Source: Bacteroidales bacterium (GTDB taxonomy: Bacteria > Bacteroidota > Bacteroidia > Bacteroidales > Marinilabiliaceae). Taken from it: a stretch of 64,000 bases of DNA. Every line of letters begins with the position of its first letter. Position 1 is the stretch's first letter. The position numbers and the translations under genes were made by a program. Positions 1 through 9,034 of the stretch are shown here, one piece after another. The DNA is taken from contig JAKSLH010000002.1 in the NCBI GenBank assembly GCA_024401335.1, forward strand, positions 1-64,000, in the 5' to 3' direction. The notes beneath the pieces were generated by a model. The model saw nothing but the letters and a program-made list of their open reading frames with translations. It searched no databases and had not been told where the DNA came from.

Positions 1-1
1 G

Positions 2-55
2 GGCATCTATATGGTGAAGGTAGGAGATATGGTAAAGAAGGTTGTTGTGAGATAA
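2..55 (+). CDS. C-terminal end of a protein with a type IX secretion (type A) sorting domain, partial
   Basis: Only the last 17 codons are inside the window. They read GIYMVKVGDMVKKVVVR and then stop. This matches the end of the Bacteroidetes type A C-terminal sorting domain, which typically finishes with a G-[IV]-Y-x-[VL]-[KR] strand and a short basic tail. Proteins with this tail are exported by the Sec system and carried across the outer membrane by the type IX system. The rest of the protein, and so its function, lies upstream. A strong terminator follows 23 bases after the stop. Confidence 0.6.
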   Translation, partial: GIYMVKVGDMVKKVVVR

Positions 56-78
56 GAACGACAAGTATATAATGAATA

Positions 79-117
79 ACGGAGTGTTAGGCTTATGCTT
101 AACACTCCGTTTTCTAT
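79..117 (+). terminator. Rho-independent terminator
   Basis: An 11-base perfect inverted repeat (ACGGAGTGTTA at 79-89 and its complement at 100-110) with a 10-base loop is followed by a T-rich tract. It ends transcription of the partial sorting-domain gene. Confidence 0.85.
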
Positions 118-133
118 TTTAATGATGTTTTGT

Positions 134-277
134 CTATCCTACCATTATACGGAAAAGGAAAAAGGAAAAGGCCAGTAATAGAATAACTAGCACAACCTCA
201 GCTACTGAATAGATAAATATCTTTCTCTTCAGATGATCTGAATCATTCATGTTGTCTTTGTTTACAGTCAGGCTCAT
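134..277 (-). CDS. Small single-pass membrane protein, 47 residues, unknown
   Basis: A short reading frame starts at the ATG complementary to 275-277 and ends with TAG at 134-136. An in-frame stop lies shortly upstream, so the start is bounded. The protein has a hydrophilic N-terminus of about 18 residues (MSLTVNKDNMNDSDHLKRK), then one long hydrophobic segment, and ends FRIMVG. The positive charges just before the helix suggest the N-terminus stays in the cytoplasm. It lies on the same strand as folB and 165 bases downstream of it. No family is recognised. The coherent topology supports a real gene, but chance is possible at this length. Confidence 0.45.
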   Translation of the reverse strand: MSLTVNKDNMNDSDHLKRKIFIYSVAEVVLVILLLAFSFFLFRIMVG

Positions 278-442
278 ATCTTCATATAATTTCTATAGTG
301 CAAATTTAAATAGAAGAAATGAATCTTTAATATGCCAAAGTTATCAAGAGATGATGCAAATGTTATAAACTATCGAAACATGTGTTTCTTTTTCTTTTTT
401 TGATGTTACATAATTGCTTTTAATATGTTTGTTATCAGCAAA

Positions 443-802
443 CTATATATTCATCATCACAGAAACGCTCTCCATTTGTCCGCCTATAGGTGGAGCAAGT
501 TTGGCGACCTTAACAGTTCCGCCTACCAACCCGTTACCGTCGAATTGAGTTCTGATGTGTTTGCATATACGAGCAACGACATTTTCCAGAAGATGGCTTT
601 TGATAGACATCTCCTGCTTTACGATGTCATAAACTTCGACATAATTAAGCGCATCTTTTATGTTGTCGGTCTCTGCGGCAATGGTTGTGTCAACATTCAA
701 CTTGACATCTACTATGAAGTTGTTACCCACTATTTGTTCCTCCGCATAGCAGCCATGATATGCGTAGATTTGTATCTGGTTGAGTTGAATGGTTGAAATC
801 AT
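443..802 (-). CDS. folB: Dihydroneopterin aldolase
   Basis: The 119-residue protein has the usual length for FolB. FolB splits 7,8-dihydroneopterin into 6-hydroxymethyl-dihydropterin and glycolaldehyde in tetrahydrofolate synthesis; it is a cytosolic oligomer. Family signatures are visible: the YHGCYAEEQIVGN motif near residues 15-27, NYVEVYDIV near 53-61, the pterin-binding glutamate in HLLENVVARI, and the lysine in the VAKLAPPIGG stretch near residue 100 that acts in catalysis. The gene is divergent from glnS. Upstream on its strand is TAATTTTG, a plausible -7 box without a clear -33 partner. No other folate gene is adjacent. Confidence 0.9.
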   Translation of the reverse strand: MISTIQLNQIQIYAYHGCYAEEQIVGNNFIVDVKLNVDTTIAAETDNIKDALNYVEVYDIVKQEMSIKSHLLENVVARICKHIRTQFDGNGLVGGTVKVAKLAPPIGGQMESVSVMMNI

Positions 803-925
803 AACGCTTTCGATTTAAAAATATACAAAATTAAATCTTTGTTATCTATAAAAGGAGATTTTGAATTGAAAAACTACTATTTTTGCTCAAAATTAAAAAG
901 GAAAATATAACTCAATTATAACACT

Positions 926-2665
926 ATGAGTACCGAAGAATTGGAATTATCTAGTGAGAAGAAGACTAATTTCATCATTGATGCCATTGAAAAGGACTTG
1001 GCTGAAGGCAAAAATGGAGGAAAAGTTCAGACACGTTTCCCACCAGAGCCTAATGGTTATCTGCATATAGGCCACGCAAAAGCGATATGTATGGACTTCG
1101 GTGCTGCTAAGCAGTATGGCGGTGTTTGTAATTTGCGTTTTGATGATACTAACCCTGTCAAGGAAGATGTTGAGTATGTTGATGCGATAAAGGAAGATAT
1201 CAAGTGGCTTGGCTTTGAATGGGGTAATGAGTATTACGCTTCTGATTATTTTCAGCAGCTTTGGGATTTTGCTATGCGCCTGGTAAAGGAGGGCAAGGCA
1301 TATATTGACGAGCAGTCGTCTGAAGATATCGCCAAGCAGAAAGGTACACCAACAGAGGCTGGCCAGAATAGCCCATATAGAGATCGTCCGATAGAAGAGA
1401 ACATCGCGTTGTTTGAGAAGATGAACAGCGGTGAGATAGAGGAGGGCGCGATGGTTCTTCGTGCTAAGATCGACATGGCAAGTTCTAACATGCATTTCCG
1501 CGACCCAATCATCTATCGTATTGTAAAGCATCCTCATCATAGGACAGGCAATAAGTGGTATGCATACCCTATGTATGATTTCGCTCATGGCCAGTCGGAT
1601 TATTTCGAGGGCGTTACTCACTCTCTCTGTACATTGGAGTTTGTTCCTCATCGTCCGTTGTATGACTTCTTTATCGATGAGGTTAAGGAGCAGAAGGATC
1701 TCGACGACAACCGTCCACGTCAGTATGAGTTTAATAAGCTCAACCTGAGCTATACCCTTATGAGCAAGAGAAACTTGCTTATATTGGTGAAGGAACACCT
1801 CGTGAATGGTTGGGATGACCCACGTATGCCAACTATTTGTGCATTCCGTCGTCGCGGATATTCACCAGAGTCGATACGCAAGTTTGTTGATAAGATCGGA
1901 TATACAACATACGATGCACTCAATGAGTTTGGCTTGCTAGAAAGCGTAGTACGTGATGACTTGAACAGCCGAGCAACACGTGTTTCTGCAGTCCTCGATC
2001 CAGTTAAGTGCATTATAACAAACTATCCTGAGGGACAGGTTGAGGAACTTGATGCTGTCAACAACCCAGAAGATCCTAACAGCGGAACACATAAGATAGA
2101 GTTCAGCCGTGAATTGTGGATTGAGCGTGACGACTTTATGGAGGATGCTCCAAAGAAGTATTTCCGTATGACACCTGGTCAGGAAGTTCGCCTCAAGAAT
2201 GCTTATATTGTCAAGTGTACTGGTTGTAAGAAGGATTCAGATGGCAAGATCGTTGAGGTTTATTGCGAATATGACCCTATGACAAAGAGCGGTATGCCAG
2301 ATAGCAACCGTAAGGTGAAGGGCACATTGCACTGGTTGAGTGTTGCTCATTGTTTGCCTGCAGAGGTTCGTCTGTATGACCGTTTGTGGACATGTGAGAA
2401 TCCACGTGATGAGATGGCTCGCATTCGTGAGGAAAAGAACTGCGAGGCACTTGATGCAATGAAGGAGATGATTAATCCGGATTCTCTTAAGGTGCTCAAC
2501 AATTGCTATGTAGAGAAGTTCTTGGCAGATGCTAAGCCGCTCGACTATCTGCAGTTCCAGCGTATAGGCTACTTTAATGTTGACAAGGATTCTAAGCCAG
2601 GAAAGCTCGTCTTCAACAAGACAGTGGGATTGAAAGATTCTTGGGCTAAGGAGACAAAGAAATAA
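926..2665 (+). CDS. glnS: Glutaminyl-tRNA synthetase
   Basis: This 579-residue class I aminoacyl-tRNA synthetase charges tRNA-Gln with glutamine in the cytosol. The ATP-binding HIGH motif is at residues 47-50 in PPEPNGYLHIGHAKA, and the KMSKS-equivalent loop is LMSKR at 278-282. The Rossmann catalytic domain occupies about the first 340 residues and the C-terminal beta-barrel anticodon-binding domains follow. The WLSVAHCLPAEVRLYDRL stretch in the C-terminal half is typical of GlnS and separates it from GltX. It is a single-gene unit closed by a strong terminator at 2691. Confidence 0.95.
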   Translation: MSTEELELSSEKKTNFIIDAIEKDLAEGKNGGKVQTRFPPEPNGYLHIGHAKAICMDFGAAKQYGGVCNLRFDDTNPVKEDVEYVDAIKEDIKWLGFEWGNEYYASDYFQQLWDFAMRLVKEGKAYIDEQSSEDIAKQKGTPTEAGQNSPYRDRPIEENIALFEKMNSGEIEEGAMVLRAKIDMASSNMHFRDPIIYRIVKHPHHRTGNKWYAYPMYDFAHGQSDYFEGVTHSLCTLEFVPHRPLYDFFIDEVKEQKDLDDNRPRQYEFNKLNLSYTLMSKRNLLILVKEHLVNGWDDPRMPTICAFRRRGYSPESIRKFVDKIGYTTYDALNEFGLLESVVRDDLNSRATRVSAVLDPVKCIITNYPEGQVEELDAVNNPEDPNSGTHKIEFSRELWIERDDFMEDAPKKYFRMTPGQEVRLKNAYIVKCTGCKKDSDGKIVEVYCEYDPMTKSGMPDSNRKVKGTLHWLSVAHCLPAEVRLYDRLWTCENPRDEMARIREEKNCEALDAMKEMINPDSLKVLNNCYVEKFLADAKPLDYLQFQRIGYFNVDKDSKPGKLVFNKTVGLKDSWAKETKK

Positions 2666-2690
2666 TAGAGATACTTTGCATCATGCAATA

Positions 2691-2728
2691 AAAAACCGGT
2701 TGTTCAATAGTTGAGCAACCGGTTTTTT
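2691..2728 (+). terminator. Bidirectional rho-independent terminator between glnS and the yfiR-like gene
   Basis: The hairpin pairs AAACCGGTTGTTCAA with TTGAGCAACCGGTTT around a 3-base loop. It has A-residues on the left and six T-residues on the right, so it can stop the convergent transcripts from both sides. Confidence 0.85.
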
Positions 2729-2775
2729 AGTTCTATAGTTTGTAATCTGGGTATGATTTCTATTTGATATTTGGG

Positions 2776-3279
2776 TTAGTCGACTTCTGTGCCGAGCTGT
2801 AAAAGCTTCTGGCTTACCTGAAGTCCACGTTTTGCGATGTTCTTGTTTGATATCTCAAACTTCAGTTTACCTGCTTCAGAGACGAAAGATATACCGGCAC
2901 CCTGGCCGCAAAGTCCTTTCTTGCCAGCAACGATAAGATTCTTATTTCCCTCTTGAGCGGAAAGGAGAGATCCAATCTGGCTGCTCTTAGATTCGCCAAG
3001 GCAGATGATGTCTGATTTCTGAAGGCCATTTGTAGTAGCCGACTCCTTGATGACAACTTTTCTTGATCCGATAGCCTTACTAGCTGCGAGCTTGTTGAGT
3101 TCAGCTGCCAAATCGTTGTCACCTATAACAGTAATCACAAGTTCTTTATTGTTGTCTTCTGCTGGCCATCCAATATTCTTAGCGAAATTGTACACATACA
3201 GTGCCTGAAACTGTGACATCTGTGCATTTGTTACAAGTGCGCCTAATGCAAATATTAATGTGAGAATAGTCTTTTTCAT
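2776..3279 (-). CDS. YfiR-family (DUF4154) exported protein
   Basis: The protein has 167 residues. A signal peptide (MKKTILTLIFALGALVTNAQ, cut near residue 19) precedes a compact periplasmic domain. That domain resembles the YfiR/HmsC family: an N-terminal LYVYNFAKNIGWP segment, alternating strands such as ELVITVIGD, and a C-terminal end of the form KLKFEISNKNIAKRGLQVSQKLL. In Pseudomonas YfiR represses a diguanylate cyclase, but Bacteroidetes homologues mostly stand alone and their role is unknown. No cyclase or YfiB-like gene is adjacent, so a YfiBNR-type system cannot be inferred. Confidence 0.75.
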   Translation of the reverse strand: MKKTILTLIFALGALVTNAQMSQFQALYVYNFAKNIGWPAEDNNKELVITVIGDNDLAAELNKLAASKAIGSRKVVIKESATTNGLQKSDIICLGESKSSQIGSLLSAQEGNKNLIVAGKKGLCGQGAGISFVSEAGKLKFEISNKNIAKRGLQVSQKLLQLGTEVD

Positions 3280-3486
3280 TTTATGTCAAAATTGCCGTTT
3301 TGTTGACTGATACGCTCAGCAAAAAAAAAGGTTATTCTTATGACGACATTTTTATGTGGCCAAAAAAATAATTTTCTATTGGTATAAATGTAGTCTATTG
3401 TGTGCAATTAGGATGTTTTCTGACGAGTTATAGCGTATTAAAGTGAAATTTTTTTTGTTGAGTTATGCTTATTTCACAATCTGTTC

Positions 3487-3518
3487 TTTGTAAAAGTAAA
3501 AAAGGTTGGCTATATTTG
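3487..3518 (+). promoter_or_regulatory. Promoter of the leucine operon
   Basis: TTTG at 3487-3490, a 20-base spacer, then TATATTTG at 3511-3518 fit the Bacteroidetes primary-sigma consensus (TTTG, 19-21 bases, TAnnTTTG). The leader-peptide ATG lies 22 bases beyond the last base of the -7 box, the same distance as in the ilv promoter at 60335. Confidence 0.8.
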
Positions 3519-3539
3519 CATCGAAAATAAACGATAAGG

Positions 3540-3605
3540 ATGATTGAGTCAATCAACATACTCGCCCTTAGCTTGCTAGGTAGCCTTCTATTGGAAAAGC
3601 AATAA
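3540..3605 (+). CDS. leuL: Leucine-rich leader peptide of the leu operon, 21 residues
   Basis: A 21-codon frame (ATG at 3540, TAA at 3603-3605) encodes a peptide with 7 leucines, at positions 8, 10, 12, 13, 16, 17 and 18, and 3 isoleucines. Its second half contains the runs SLLGSLLLE. It begins about 15 bases after the predicted transcription start and ends immediately before an antiterminator segment. The role inferred is that of a classical attenuation leader. Ribosomes stall at leucine codons when charged tRNA-Leu is scarce, which leaves the segment at 3606 free to pair with the terminator. The ilv leader at 60387 has the same length and layout. The symbol is used by analogy with enterobacterial leuL. 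Confidence 0.8.
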   Translation: MIESINILALSLLGSLLLEKQ

Positions 3606-3682
3606 GGAGTGAGATGTGGTATGCTTAACAATCAATAAAAAACAAGGCCCTTCCCACTCCAGAGTGTGAAAGGGCTTTTTTA
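3606..3682 (+). promoter_or_regulatory. Transcription attenuator of the leu operon (antiterminator plus terminator)
   Basis: Directly after the leader stop codon comes GGAGTGAGA (3606-3614). It can pair at 8 of 9 positions with the left arm of the terminator around 3652-3660 (TCCCACTCC). The terminator pairs GCCCTTCCCACTC (3647-3659) with GAGTGTGAAAGGGC (3662-3675), with one bulge, and ends in six T-residues. The two structures exclude each other. A ribosome sitting at the leader stop codon would cover 3606-3614 and allow termination, whereas stalling on leucine codons would permit read-through into leuA. Confidence 0.8.
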
Positions 3683-3694
3683 ATTAAAAGAACG

Positions 3695-5194
3695 ATGGAT
3701 AATAGAGTCTACATTTTCGACACAACACTGCGTGATGGTGAGCAGGTGCCAGGTTGCCAGCTCAATACCGTTGAAAAGATTCAGGTGGCGAAGCAGCTTG
3801 AGGCGCTTGGTGTTGACGTGATCGAGGCAGGTTTCCCTGTATCAAGTCCTGGCGACTTCAATTCAGTGGTTGAAATTTCTAAGGCCGTAACATGGCCAAC
3901 TATCTGCGCCCTAACACGCGCTGTAGAGAAGGATATTGACGCTGCTGCTGAGGCTCTAAAGTTTGCTAAGCATAAGCGTATTCACACTGGTATCGGTACT
4001 TCTGATTCGCATATCAAATATAAGTTCAACTCAACACGCGAGGAGATTATTGAGCGAGCAGTCAAGGCAGTGAAATATGCTCGCCGCTATGTTGATGACG
4101 TTGAATTCTACTGTGAGGATGCTGGTCGTACAGACAACGACTATCTCGCACAGGTTGTTGAGGCTGTCATCAAGGCAGGTGCAACAGTAGTCAACATACC
4201 AGATACAAATGGATATTGCTTGCCAGCTGATTTCGGTGCTAAGATCAAGTATCTCTTCGATCATGTCGATGGCATAGACAATGCTATCATCTCTACACAC
4301 TGTCACAATGACTTGGGTATGGCAACAGCCAACACTATGGCAGGTGTATTGAATGGTGCTCGTCAGATTGAGGTTACAATAAATGGTATCGGTGAGCGTG
4401 CTGGCAACACTTCTCTTGAGGAGTGTGCTATGATCATGAAGTGTCACCACGACCTCGGTTTGGTCACAAACATCAACACACAGAAGATTTACCCAACAAG
4501 CCGTATGGTTTCGAGCCTGATGAACATGCCTGTACAGCCTAATAAGGCTATTGTAGGACGTAATGCATTTGCTCACTCATCGGGCATCCATCAGGATGGT
4601 GTGCTCAAGAACAAGTCAACATACGAGATTATGGATCCACATGATGTGGGTATCGATGATAACTCAATCGTGCTCACTGCCCGTTCTGGTCGTGCTGCGT
4701 TGAAGCACCGTCTTTCGGTTCTTGGCGTGACTCTCGAGGGTGAACGTCTTGATAAGGCTTATGAGAAGTTCCTTGAGCTTGCTGATAAGAAGAAGGAGGT
4801 TAACGACGATGACTTGATGATTCTTGCAGGAATCGACATGAAGGAGAACCATCACCTCAAGCTCGACTTCCTCCAGGTTACAAGCGGTGTCGGTGTTCGT
4901 CCTGTTGCTTCAGTAGGTGTTGACATTGCTGGTGAGAAGTTTGAGGCTGCAGCTACAGGTAACGGTCCTGTTGATGCATCTATCAACGCCCTCAAGCAGA
5001 TCATTAAACGTCACATGACAATCAAGGAGTTCACTATCCAGAGCATCAACAAAGGATCAGACGACACTTGTAAGGTTCATATGCAGGTAGAGCATGAAGG
5101 TCATATCTACTATGGCTTCAGTGCAAACACAGACATTGTCTCTGCATCTGTAGAGGCATATATCGACTGCATCAATAAGTTTGTACGTAAATAA
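3695..5194 (+). CDS. leuA: 2-isopropylmalate synthase
   Basis: The 499-residue enzyme condenses acetyl-CoA with 2-oxoisovalerate, the first committed step of leucine synthesis. The catalytic TIM barrel starts with [14 protein letters not shown] (residues 8-21). The metal-binding HCH motif is at 202-204 in [10 protein letters not shown], followed by [14 protein letters not shown] and [10 protein letters not shown]. From about residue 370 comes the C-terminal allosteric (leucine-binding) domain, so feedback inhibition is expected in addition to attenuation. The gene starts 90 bases after the leader stop and is followed 23 bases later by leuCD. Confidence 0.95.
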   Translation: MDNRVYIFDTTLRDGEQVPGCQLNTVEKIQVAKQLEALGVDVIEAGFPVSSPGDFNSVVEISKAVTWPTICALTRAVEKDIDAAAEALKFAKHKRIHTGIGTSDSHIKYKFNSTREEIIERAVKAVKYARRYVDDVEFYCEDAGRTDNDYLAQVVEAVIKAGATVVNIPDTNGYCLPADFGAKIKYLFDHVDGIDNAIISTHCHNDLGMATANTMAGVLNGARQIEVTINGIGERAGNTSLEECAMIMKCHHDLGLVTNINTQKIYPTSRMVSSLMNMPVQPNKAIVGRNAFAHSSGIHQDGVLKNKSTYEIMDPHDVGIDDNSIVLTARSGRAALKHRLSVLGVTLEGERLDKAYEKFLELADKKKEVNDDDLMILAGIDMKENHHLKLDFLQVTSGVGVRPVASVGVDIAGEKFEAAATGNGPVDASINALKQIIKRHMTIKEFTIQSINKGSDDTCKVHMQVEHEGHIYYGFSANTDIVSASVEAYIDCINKFVRK

Positions 5195-5217
5195 GAAATC
5201 AAAGAACGAAAAAATAT

Positions 5218-7335
5218 ATGAACACTCTTTTTGACAAAATCTGGGACGCGCATGTAGTGCAAAAGGTCGAAGATGGACCTACCCAGCTTTATATTGATCG
5301 TCTCTATGCACATGAGGTGACATCTCCTCAGGCTTTCGACACATTGCGTGATAAGGGAATCAAGGCATTCCGTCCAGACCATGTAGTTGCAATGCCTGAC
5401 CACAATACACCTTCTGACCAGCAGAAGGAGATAAGCGATCCTATTGGCCGTAAGCAGGTTGAGACACTCTCTAGCAACTGCGCTGAGTTTGGTATCAAGC
5501 ACTTTGCTATGGGTACTAAGGACAATGGTATCATCCATGTCGTTGGTCCAGAGAAGGGTCTTTCATTGCCAGGTATGACAATCGTATGTGGTGACTCGCA
5601 CACTTCGACACACGGTGCAGTAGGTGCCATTGCAATGGGTATCGGTACATCAGAGGTAGCTCAGGTACTCGCTTCACAGTGTATTCTCCAGAGCAAGCCA
5701 AAGACAATGCGTATTAACATCGAAGGTCAGCTTCAGGCCGGTGTTACAGCAAAGGACGTGGCTCTCTATATCATGGCACAGGTTACCACTTCGGGTGCTA
5801 CAGGTTATGCCGTAGAATATGCTGGTTCAGCAATTCGCAACATGAGCATGGAAGGCCGTCTTACATTGTCAAACCTCTCTATCGAGATGGGTTCACGTGC
5901 AGGTCTTATTGCTCCAGATGAGACAACATTCGCTTACCTCAAAGGACGTGAGTACGCTCCTAAGGGTGCAGAGTGGGATGCTGCTGTTGCAAAGTGGCGT
6001 GAGCTCAAGAGCGACGACAATGCAGTGTTCGACAAAGAGTTGACATTCAAGGCAGAAGATATCAAGCCACGTATCACATACGGAACAAACCCAGGTGCTG
6101 GTATTGCTATTGACGAGTGCATCCCTACAACAGAAGGCATGAGCGAGAGCGAAAAGGCACAGTTTGTTAGCCAGTTGGAGTATATGCAGTTCAAGCCTGG
6201 CCAGAAGCTCGAAGGAACTCCTGTTGATTATGTATTCCTTGGTGCATGTACCAATGGTCGTATTGAGGATTTCCGTGCATTTGCTTCTATCGTTAAGGGT
6301 AAGAAGAAGAATCCTAACGTTGTAGCATGGCTTGTTCCAGGTTCATGGTTGGTTCGCCAGCAGATTATCGAAGAGGGCATTGATAAGATTCTTGAGGAGT
6401 CAGGTTTCGAGCTCCGCCTCCCATCATGTTCTTCATGCTTGGCAATGAACCCAGATAAGGTGCCAGCTGGTAAGCTCTCTATATCAACATCTAACCGTAA
6501 CTTCGTAGGTCGTCAGGGACCAGGTGCGCGTACAATACTTGCTTCGCCACTTACAGTAGCAGCTAGTGCTATTACAGGTGTTGTAACTGACCCACGTACC
6601 CTTACAGCTTCTGCACAGCCAGCTCCTGAAGTGACAAAGGTTGTAGCTTCTCAGCCACAGGATTGTCCTAACTGCGCATTCGGTGGCACACAGGCTGCAC
6701 AGGCAGCTGATGGTGCTAAGTCGGTACATAAGGCATTCAACGTAGTTAAGTCAACATGTTTGCCTATCAATATCGACAATAACAACACTGATAATATCAT
6801 CCCTGCACGTTACTTGGCATTCACAACACGTGACCCTAAGTTCTATGGCGACGCCTTCATGCATGATATCCGCTTCGACGCTAACAACAAGCCGGTAGCT
6901 GACTTCGTTATGAATGTAGCTCCATTCAACGAGACACCTTCTGAAGGTAAGCGTGAGATAATCATCGGTGGTAAGAACTGGGGTTCTGGTTCAAGTCGTG
7001 AGCATGCAGCATGGGCTATCGCAGGTTATGGCATACGTGTAGTTATCAGCTCTTCTTTCGCTGATATCCACCGCAACAACCTCCTCAACTGCTTCGTACT
7101 CCCAGTTATAGTAAGCGAAGAGTTCCGTCAGGAACTCCTTGCTTCAGTTGAGAAGGACGCCAACGCTATAGTAACCGTTGATGTTCCTAACCAGACAGTT
7201 ACCAACGAGGCAACAGGTCACTCAGAGAAGTTCGACATCAACGGCTACAAGAAGTATTGCCTCTTGAATGGCTATGATGATATCGACTATCTGTTGTCGA
7301 AGGAGAGTGAAATCAACTCATACGAGAAGAAGTAA
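5218..7335 (+). CDS. leuCD: 3-isopropylmalate dehydratase, large and small subunits fused
   Basis: One continuous 705-codon frame holds both subunits of isopropylmalate isomerase, usually two separate proteins of about 465 and 200 residues. The aconitase-like LeuC part covers about residues 1-465. Its three iron-sulfur cysteines are near 344 (GACTNGR) and at 404 and 407 ([10 protein letters not shown]). A linker rich in Ala, Gln and Pro follows (about 466-502) and carries a CPNC pair. The LeuD swivel domain starts near 503 ([21 protein letters not shown]), with the substrate-binding GSGSSREHA near 589. The enzyme interconverts 2- and 3-isopropylmalate in the cytosol. There is no internal stop or frameshift. 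Fused forms are known in fungi (Leu1); how common the fusion is among relatives needs a search. Confidence 0.93.
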   Translation: MNTLFDKIWDAHVVQKVEDGPTQLYIDRLYAHEVTSPQAFDTLRDKGIKAFRPDHVVAMPDHNTPSDQQKEISDPIGRKQVETLSSNCAEFGIKHFAMGTKDNGIIHVVGPEKGLSLPGMTIVCGDSHTSTHGAVGAIAMGIGTSEVAQVLASQCILQSKPKTMRINIEGQLQAGVTAKDVALYIMAQVTTSGATGYAVEYAGSAIRNMSMEGRLTLSNLSIEMGSRAGLIAPDETTFAYLKGREYAPKGAEWDAAVAKWRELKSDDNAVFDKELTFKAEDIKPRITYGTNPGAGIAIDECIPTTEGMSESEKAQFVSQLEYMQFKPGQKLEGTPVDYVFLGACTNGRIEDFRAFASIVKGKKKNPNVVAWLVPGSWLVRQQIIEEGIDKILEESGFELRLPSCSSCLAMNPDKVPAGKLSISTSNRNFVGRQGPGARTILASPLTVAASAITGVVTDPRTLTASAQPAPEVTKVVASQPQDCPNCAFGGTQAAQAADGAKSVHKAFNVVKSTCLPINIDNNNTDNIIPARYLAFTTRDPKFYGDAFMHDIRFDANNKPVADFVMNVAPFNETPSEGKREIIIGGKNWGSGSSREHAAWAIAGYGIRVVISSSFADIHRNNLLNCFVLPVIVSEEFRQELLASVEKDANAIVTVDVPNQTVTNEATGHSEKFDINGYKKYCLLNGYDDIDYLLSKESEINSYEKK

Positions 7336-7365
7336 TATCTTTAGATAGACATTATCGATGATATG

Positions 7366-7402
7366 TCGCACGGGTAATATATTTATCCGTGCGATTTTTT
7401 TC
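7366..7402 (+). terminator. Rho-independent terminator after leuCD
   Basis: TCGCACGG at 7366-7373 pairs with CCGTGCGA at 7387-7394 and is followed by a seven-T run. It separates leuA-leuCD from the next synthase gene, which has its own promoter. Confidence 0.75.
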
Positions 7403-7437
7403 TTCTTAGCGCCACTGTCTATTCTGTTGAGTATGAT

Positions 7438-7469
7438 ATTGATTACAATAAATAAAATTCTTAACTTTG
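7438..7469 (+). promoter_or_regulatory. Promoter of the second synthase gene
   Basis: ATTG at 7438-7441, a 20-base spacer and TAACTTTG at 7462-7469 approximate the Bacteroidetes promoter. The expected transcription start, near 7476, lies before the ATG at 7491. This supports that ATG over an upstream TTG at 7467 that would sit inside the -7 box. Confidence 0.6.
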
Positions 7470-7490
7470 TGTCAAATTTCTTTAGAACAG

Positions 7491-9020
7491 ATGATAGAGA
7501 TACTAGACACAACACTGCGTGATGGAGAGCAGACAGCCGGCGTTTCATTTAATGCTAATGAGAAACTGACAATAGCAAAGCTGTTGCTCGATGATATTCA
7601 CGTCGATCGAATCGAAGTGGCATCAGCGCGCGTGTCAACTGGTGAACTCGAGGCTTTTAGCAGCATCTGTAATTGGGCGCAGCAGAATGGACATCTCGGT
7701 AAGGTAGAGGCACTTGGTTTTGTTGACAATGGAGTGTCTATCGACTGGATAGCAAATGCCGGTGGCAAGGTCATGAATCTTCTCACAAAGGGGTCGCTCA
7801 GGCATGTCACTATGCAGCTTAAGAAGACTCCTGAGGAGCATCTTGCCGATATACGCAATAATATCGAACTGGCCGTCAAGAAAGGTCTTGAGGTTAACGT
7901 GTATCTCGAGGACTGGTCGAACGGTATGATACAGTCACCCGACTATGTCAAGTATATGCTTGATCATCTGCAGCATCTTCCAATACGTCATTTCATGTTG
8001 CCAGATACACTCGGCATCCTTTGTCCCGATCAGACTTTGCAGTTCTGTCGTCAGATGGTAGAGATGTATCCAAGTCTGCAGTTTGATTTCCATGCCCACA
8101 ACGACTACGATATGGCAGCTGCCAATGTATATTCTGCTATCAAGGCAGGCTTTACTGGCATTCATACTACCGTCAATGGTCTTGGTGAACGAGCTGGCAA
8201 CGCGCCACTTGCAAGTGTCATAGCTCTTCTCAATGACCATCTTGGTGAAGAGAACAACCTTGACGAACATCGACTTACATATATATGCCGCATGGTAGAG
8301 ACCCTTAGCGGTGTACGTATACCAGACAATAAGCCTATCGTGGGCGATTCGGTTTTCACCCAGTGTGCCGGTATTCATGCCGATGGCGATAATAAGGGCG
8401 GTCTGTATGTCAACAAGCTCCTCCCAGAGCGATTTGGTCGTGTGCGTAAGTATGCCCTCGGAAAGACATCTGGCAAGGCCAACATCAACAAGAACCTGGA
8501 AGAACTTGGCATACATCTTAGTCCTGAGCAGATAAAACTTGTAACACAACGCATCATTGAGTTGGGTGACAAGAAGGAGAATGTGACTACTGAAGACCTA
8601 CCATTCATCATCTCGGATGTATTACGTGGTGGTAGCAACGCAGGCAGCACAACAACTGATAATATCCACATAGTGAACTATAGCCTCAACCTTACACGCG
8701 GACTCAAGCCTGTAGCTACAGTTCGCATCAATATCCATGGTAAGGAATATGAGCAGACATCAGCTGGCGACGGCCAGTATGATGCATTCATGAAGGCACT
8801 ATGGAAGATATACGAGAAACTTGGCAAGAGCCATCCTGTTCTTGTCGATTATAAGGTGTCTATTCCTCCTGGAGGCAAGACCGACGCCCTTGTTGAGGCA
8901 GTTATCAGCTGGAACAATAATGGTCAGGAAATACGCACTCGAGGTCTTGATGCTGACCAGACAGAAGCCGCTATCAAGGCAACTGTCAAGATGCTCAATA
9001 TCGTCGAGAACAAGAACTAG
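7491..9020 (+). CDS. 2-isopropylmalate synthase/citramalate synthase family protein
   Basis: The 509-residue protein is a second member of the LeuA/homocitrate/citramalate synthase family. Visible are [13 protein letters not shown] near the N-terminus, the metal-binding FHAHNDYDMAAANV, NGLGERAGNAPL, and a C-terminal LeuA-type regulatory domain from about residue 370. It differs clearly from the leuA product, for example GVSFNANEK in place of GCQLNTVEK. The likely reaction is condensation of acetyl-CoA with pyruvate to (R)-citramalate, which would feed isoleucine synthesis through LeuCD and LeuB. The substrate cannot be settled from sequence alone. It lies within the leu locus, downstream of its own promoter. 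The start at 7491 was chosen because of the promoter position. Confidence 0.8.
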   Translation: MIEILDTTLRDGEQTAGVSFNANEKLTIAKLLLDDIHVDRIEVASARVSTGELEAFSSICNWAQQNGHLGKVEALGFVDNGVSIDWIANAGGKVMNLLTKGSLRHVTMQLKKTPEEHLADIRNNIELAVKKGLEVNVYLEDWSNGMIQSPDYVKYMLDHLQHLPIRHFMLPDTLGILCPDQTLQFCRQMVEMYPSLQFDFHAHNDYDMAAANVYSAIKAGFTGIHTTVNGLGERAGNAPLASVIALLNDHLGEENNLDEHRLTYICRMVETLSGVRIPDNKPIVGDSVFTQCAGIHADGDNKGGLYVNKLLPERFGRVRKYALGKTSGKANINKNLEELGIHLSPEQIKLVTQRIIELGDKKENVTTEDLPFIISDVLRGGSNAGSTTTDNIHIVNYSLNLTRGLKPVATVRINIHGKEYEQTSAGDGQYDAFMKALWKIYEKLGKSHPVLVDYKVSIPPGGKTDALVEAVISWNNNGQEIRTRGLDADQTEAAIKATVKMLNIVENKN

Positions 9021-9034
9021 TTCGTGCCGTCTCC

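Noticed and set aside
425..796. Open frame of 123 codons on the plus strand
   Set aside because: It lies exactly opposite folB, which has clear family motifs; the plus-strand translation has no recognisable domain.
947..1798. Long frame opposite glnS
   Set aside because: Antisense shadow of a highly conserved synthetase gene; composition is typical of reverse-complement reading.
3428..3631. Minus-strand frame of 67 codons across the leu leader
   Set aside because: It covers the leu promoter, leader peptide and antiterminator, which are much better supported on the plus strand.
4031..4576. 181-codon frame opposite leuA
   Set aside because: Antisense to the conserved catalytic barrel; cysteine- and threonine-rich nonsense translation.
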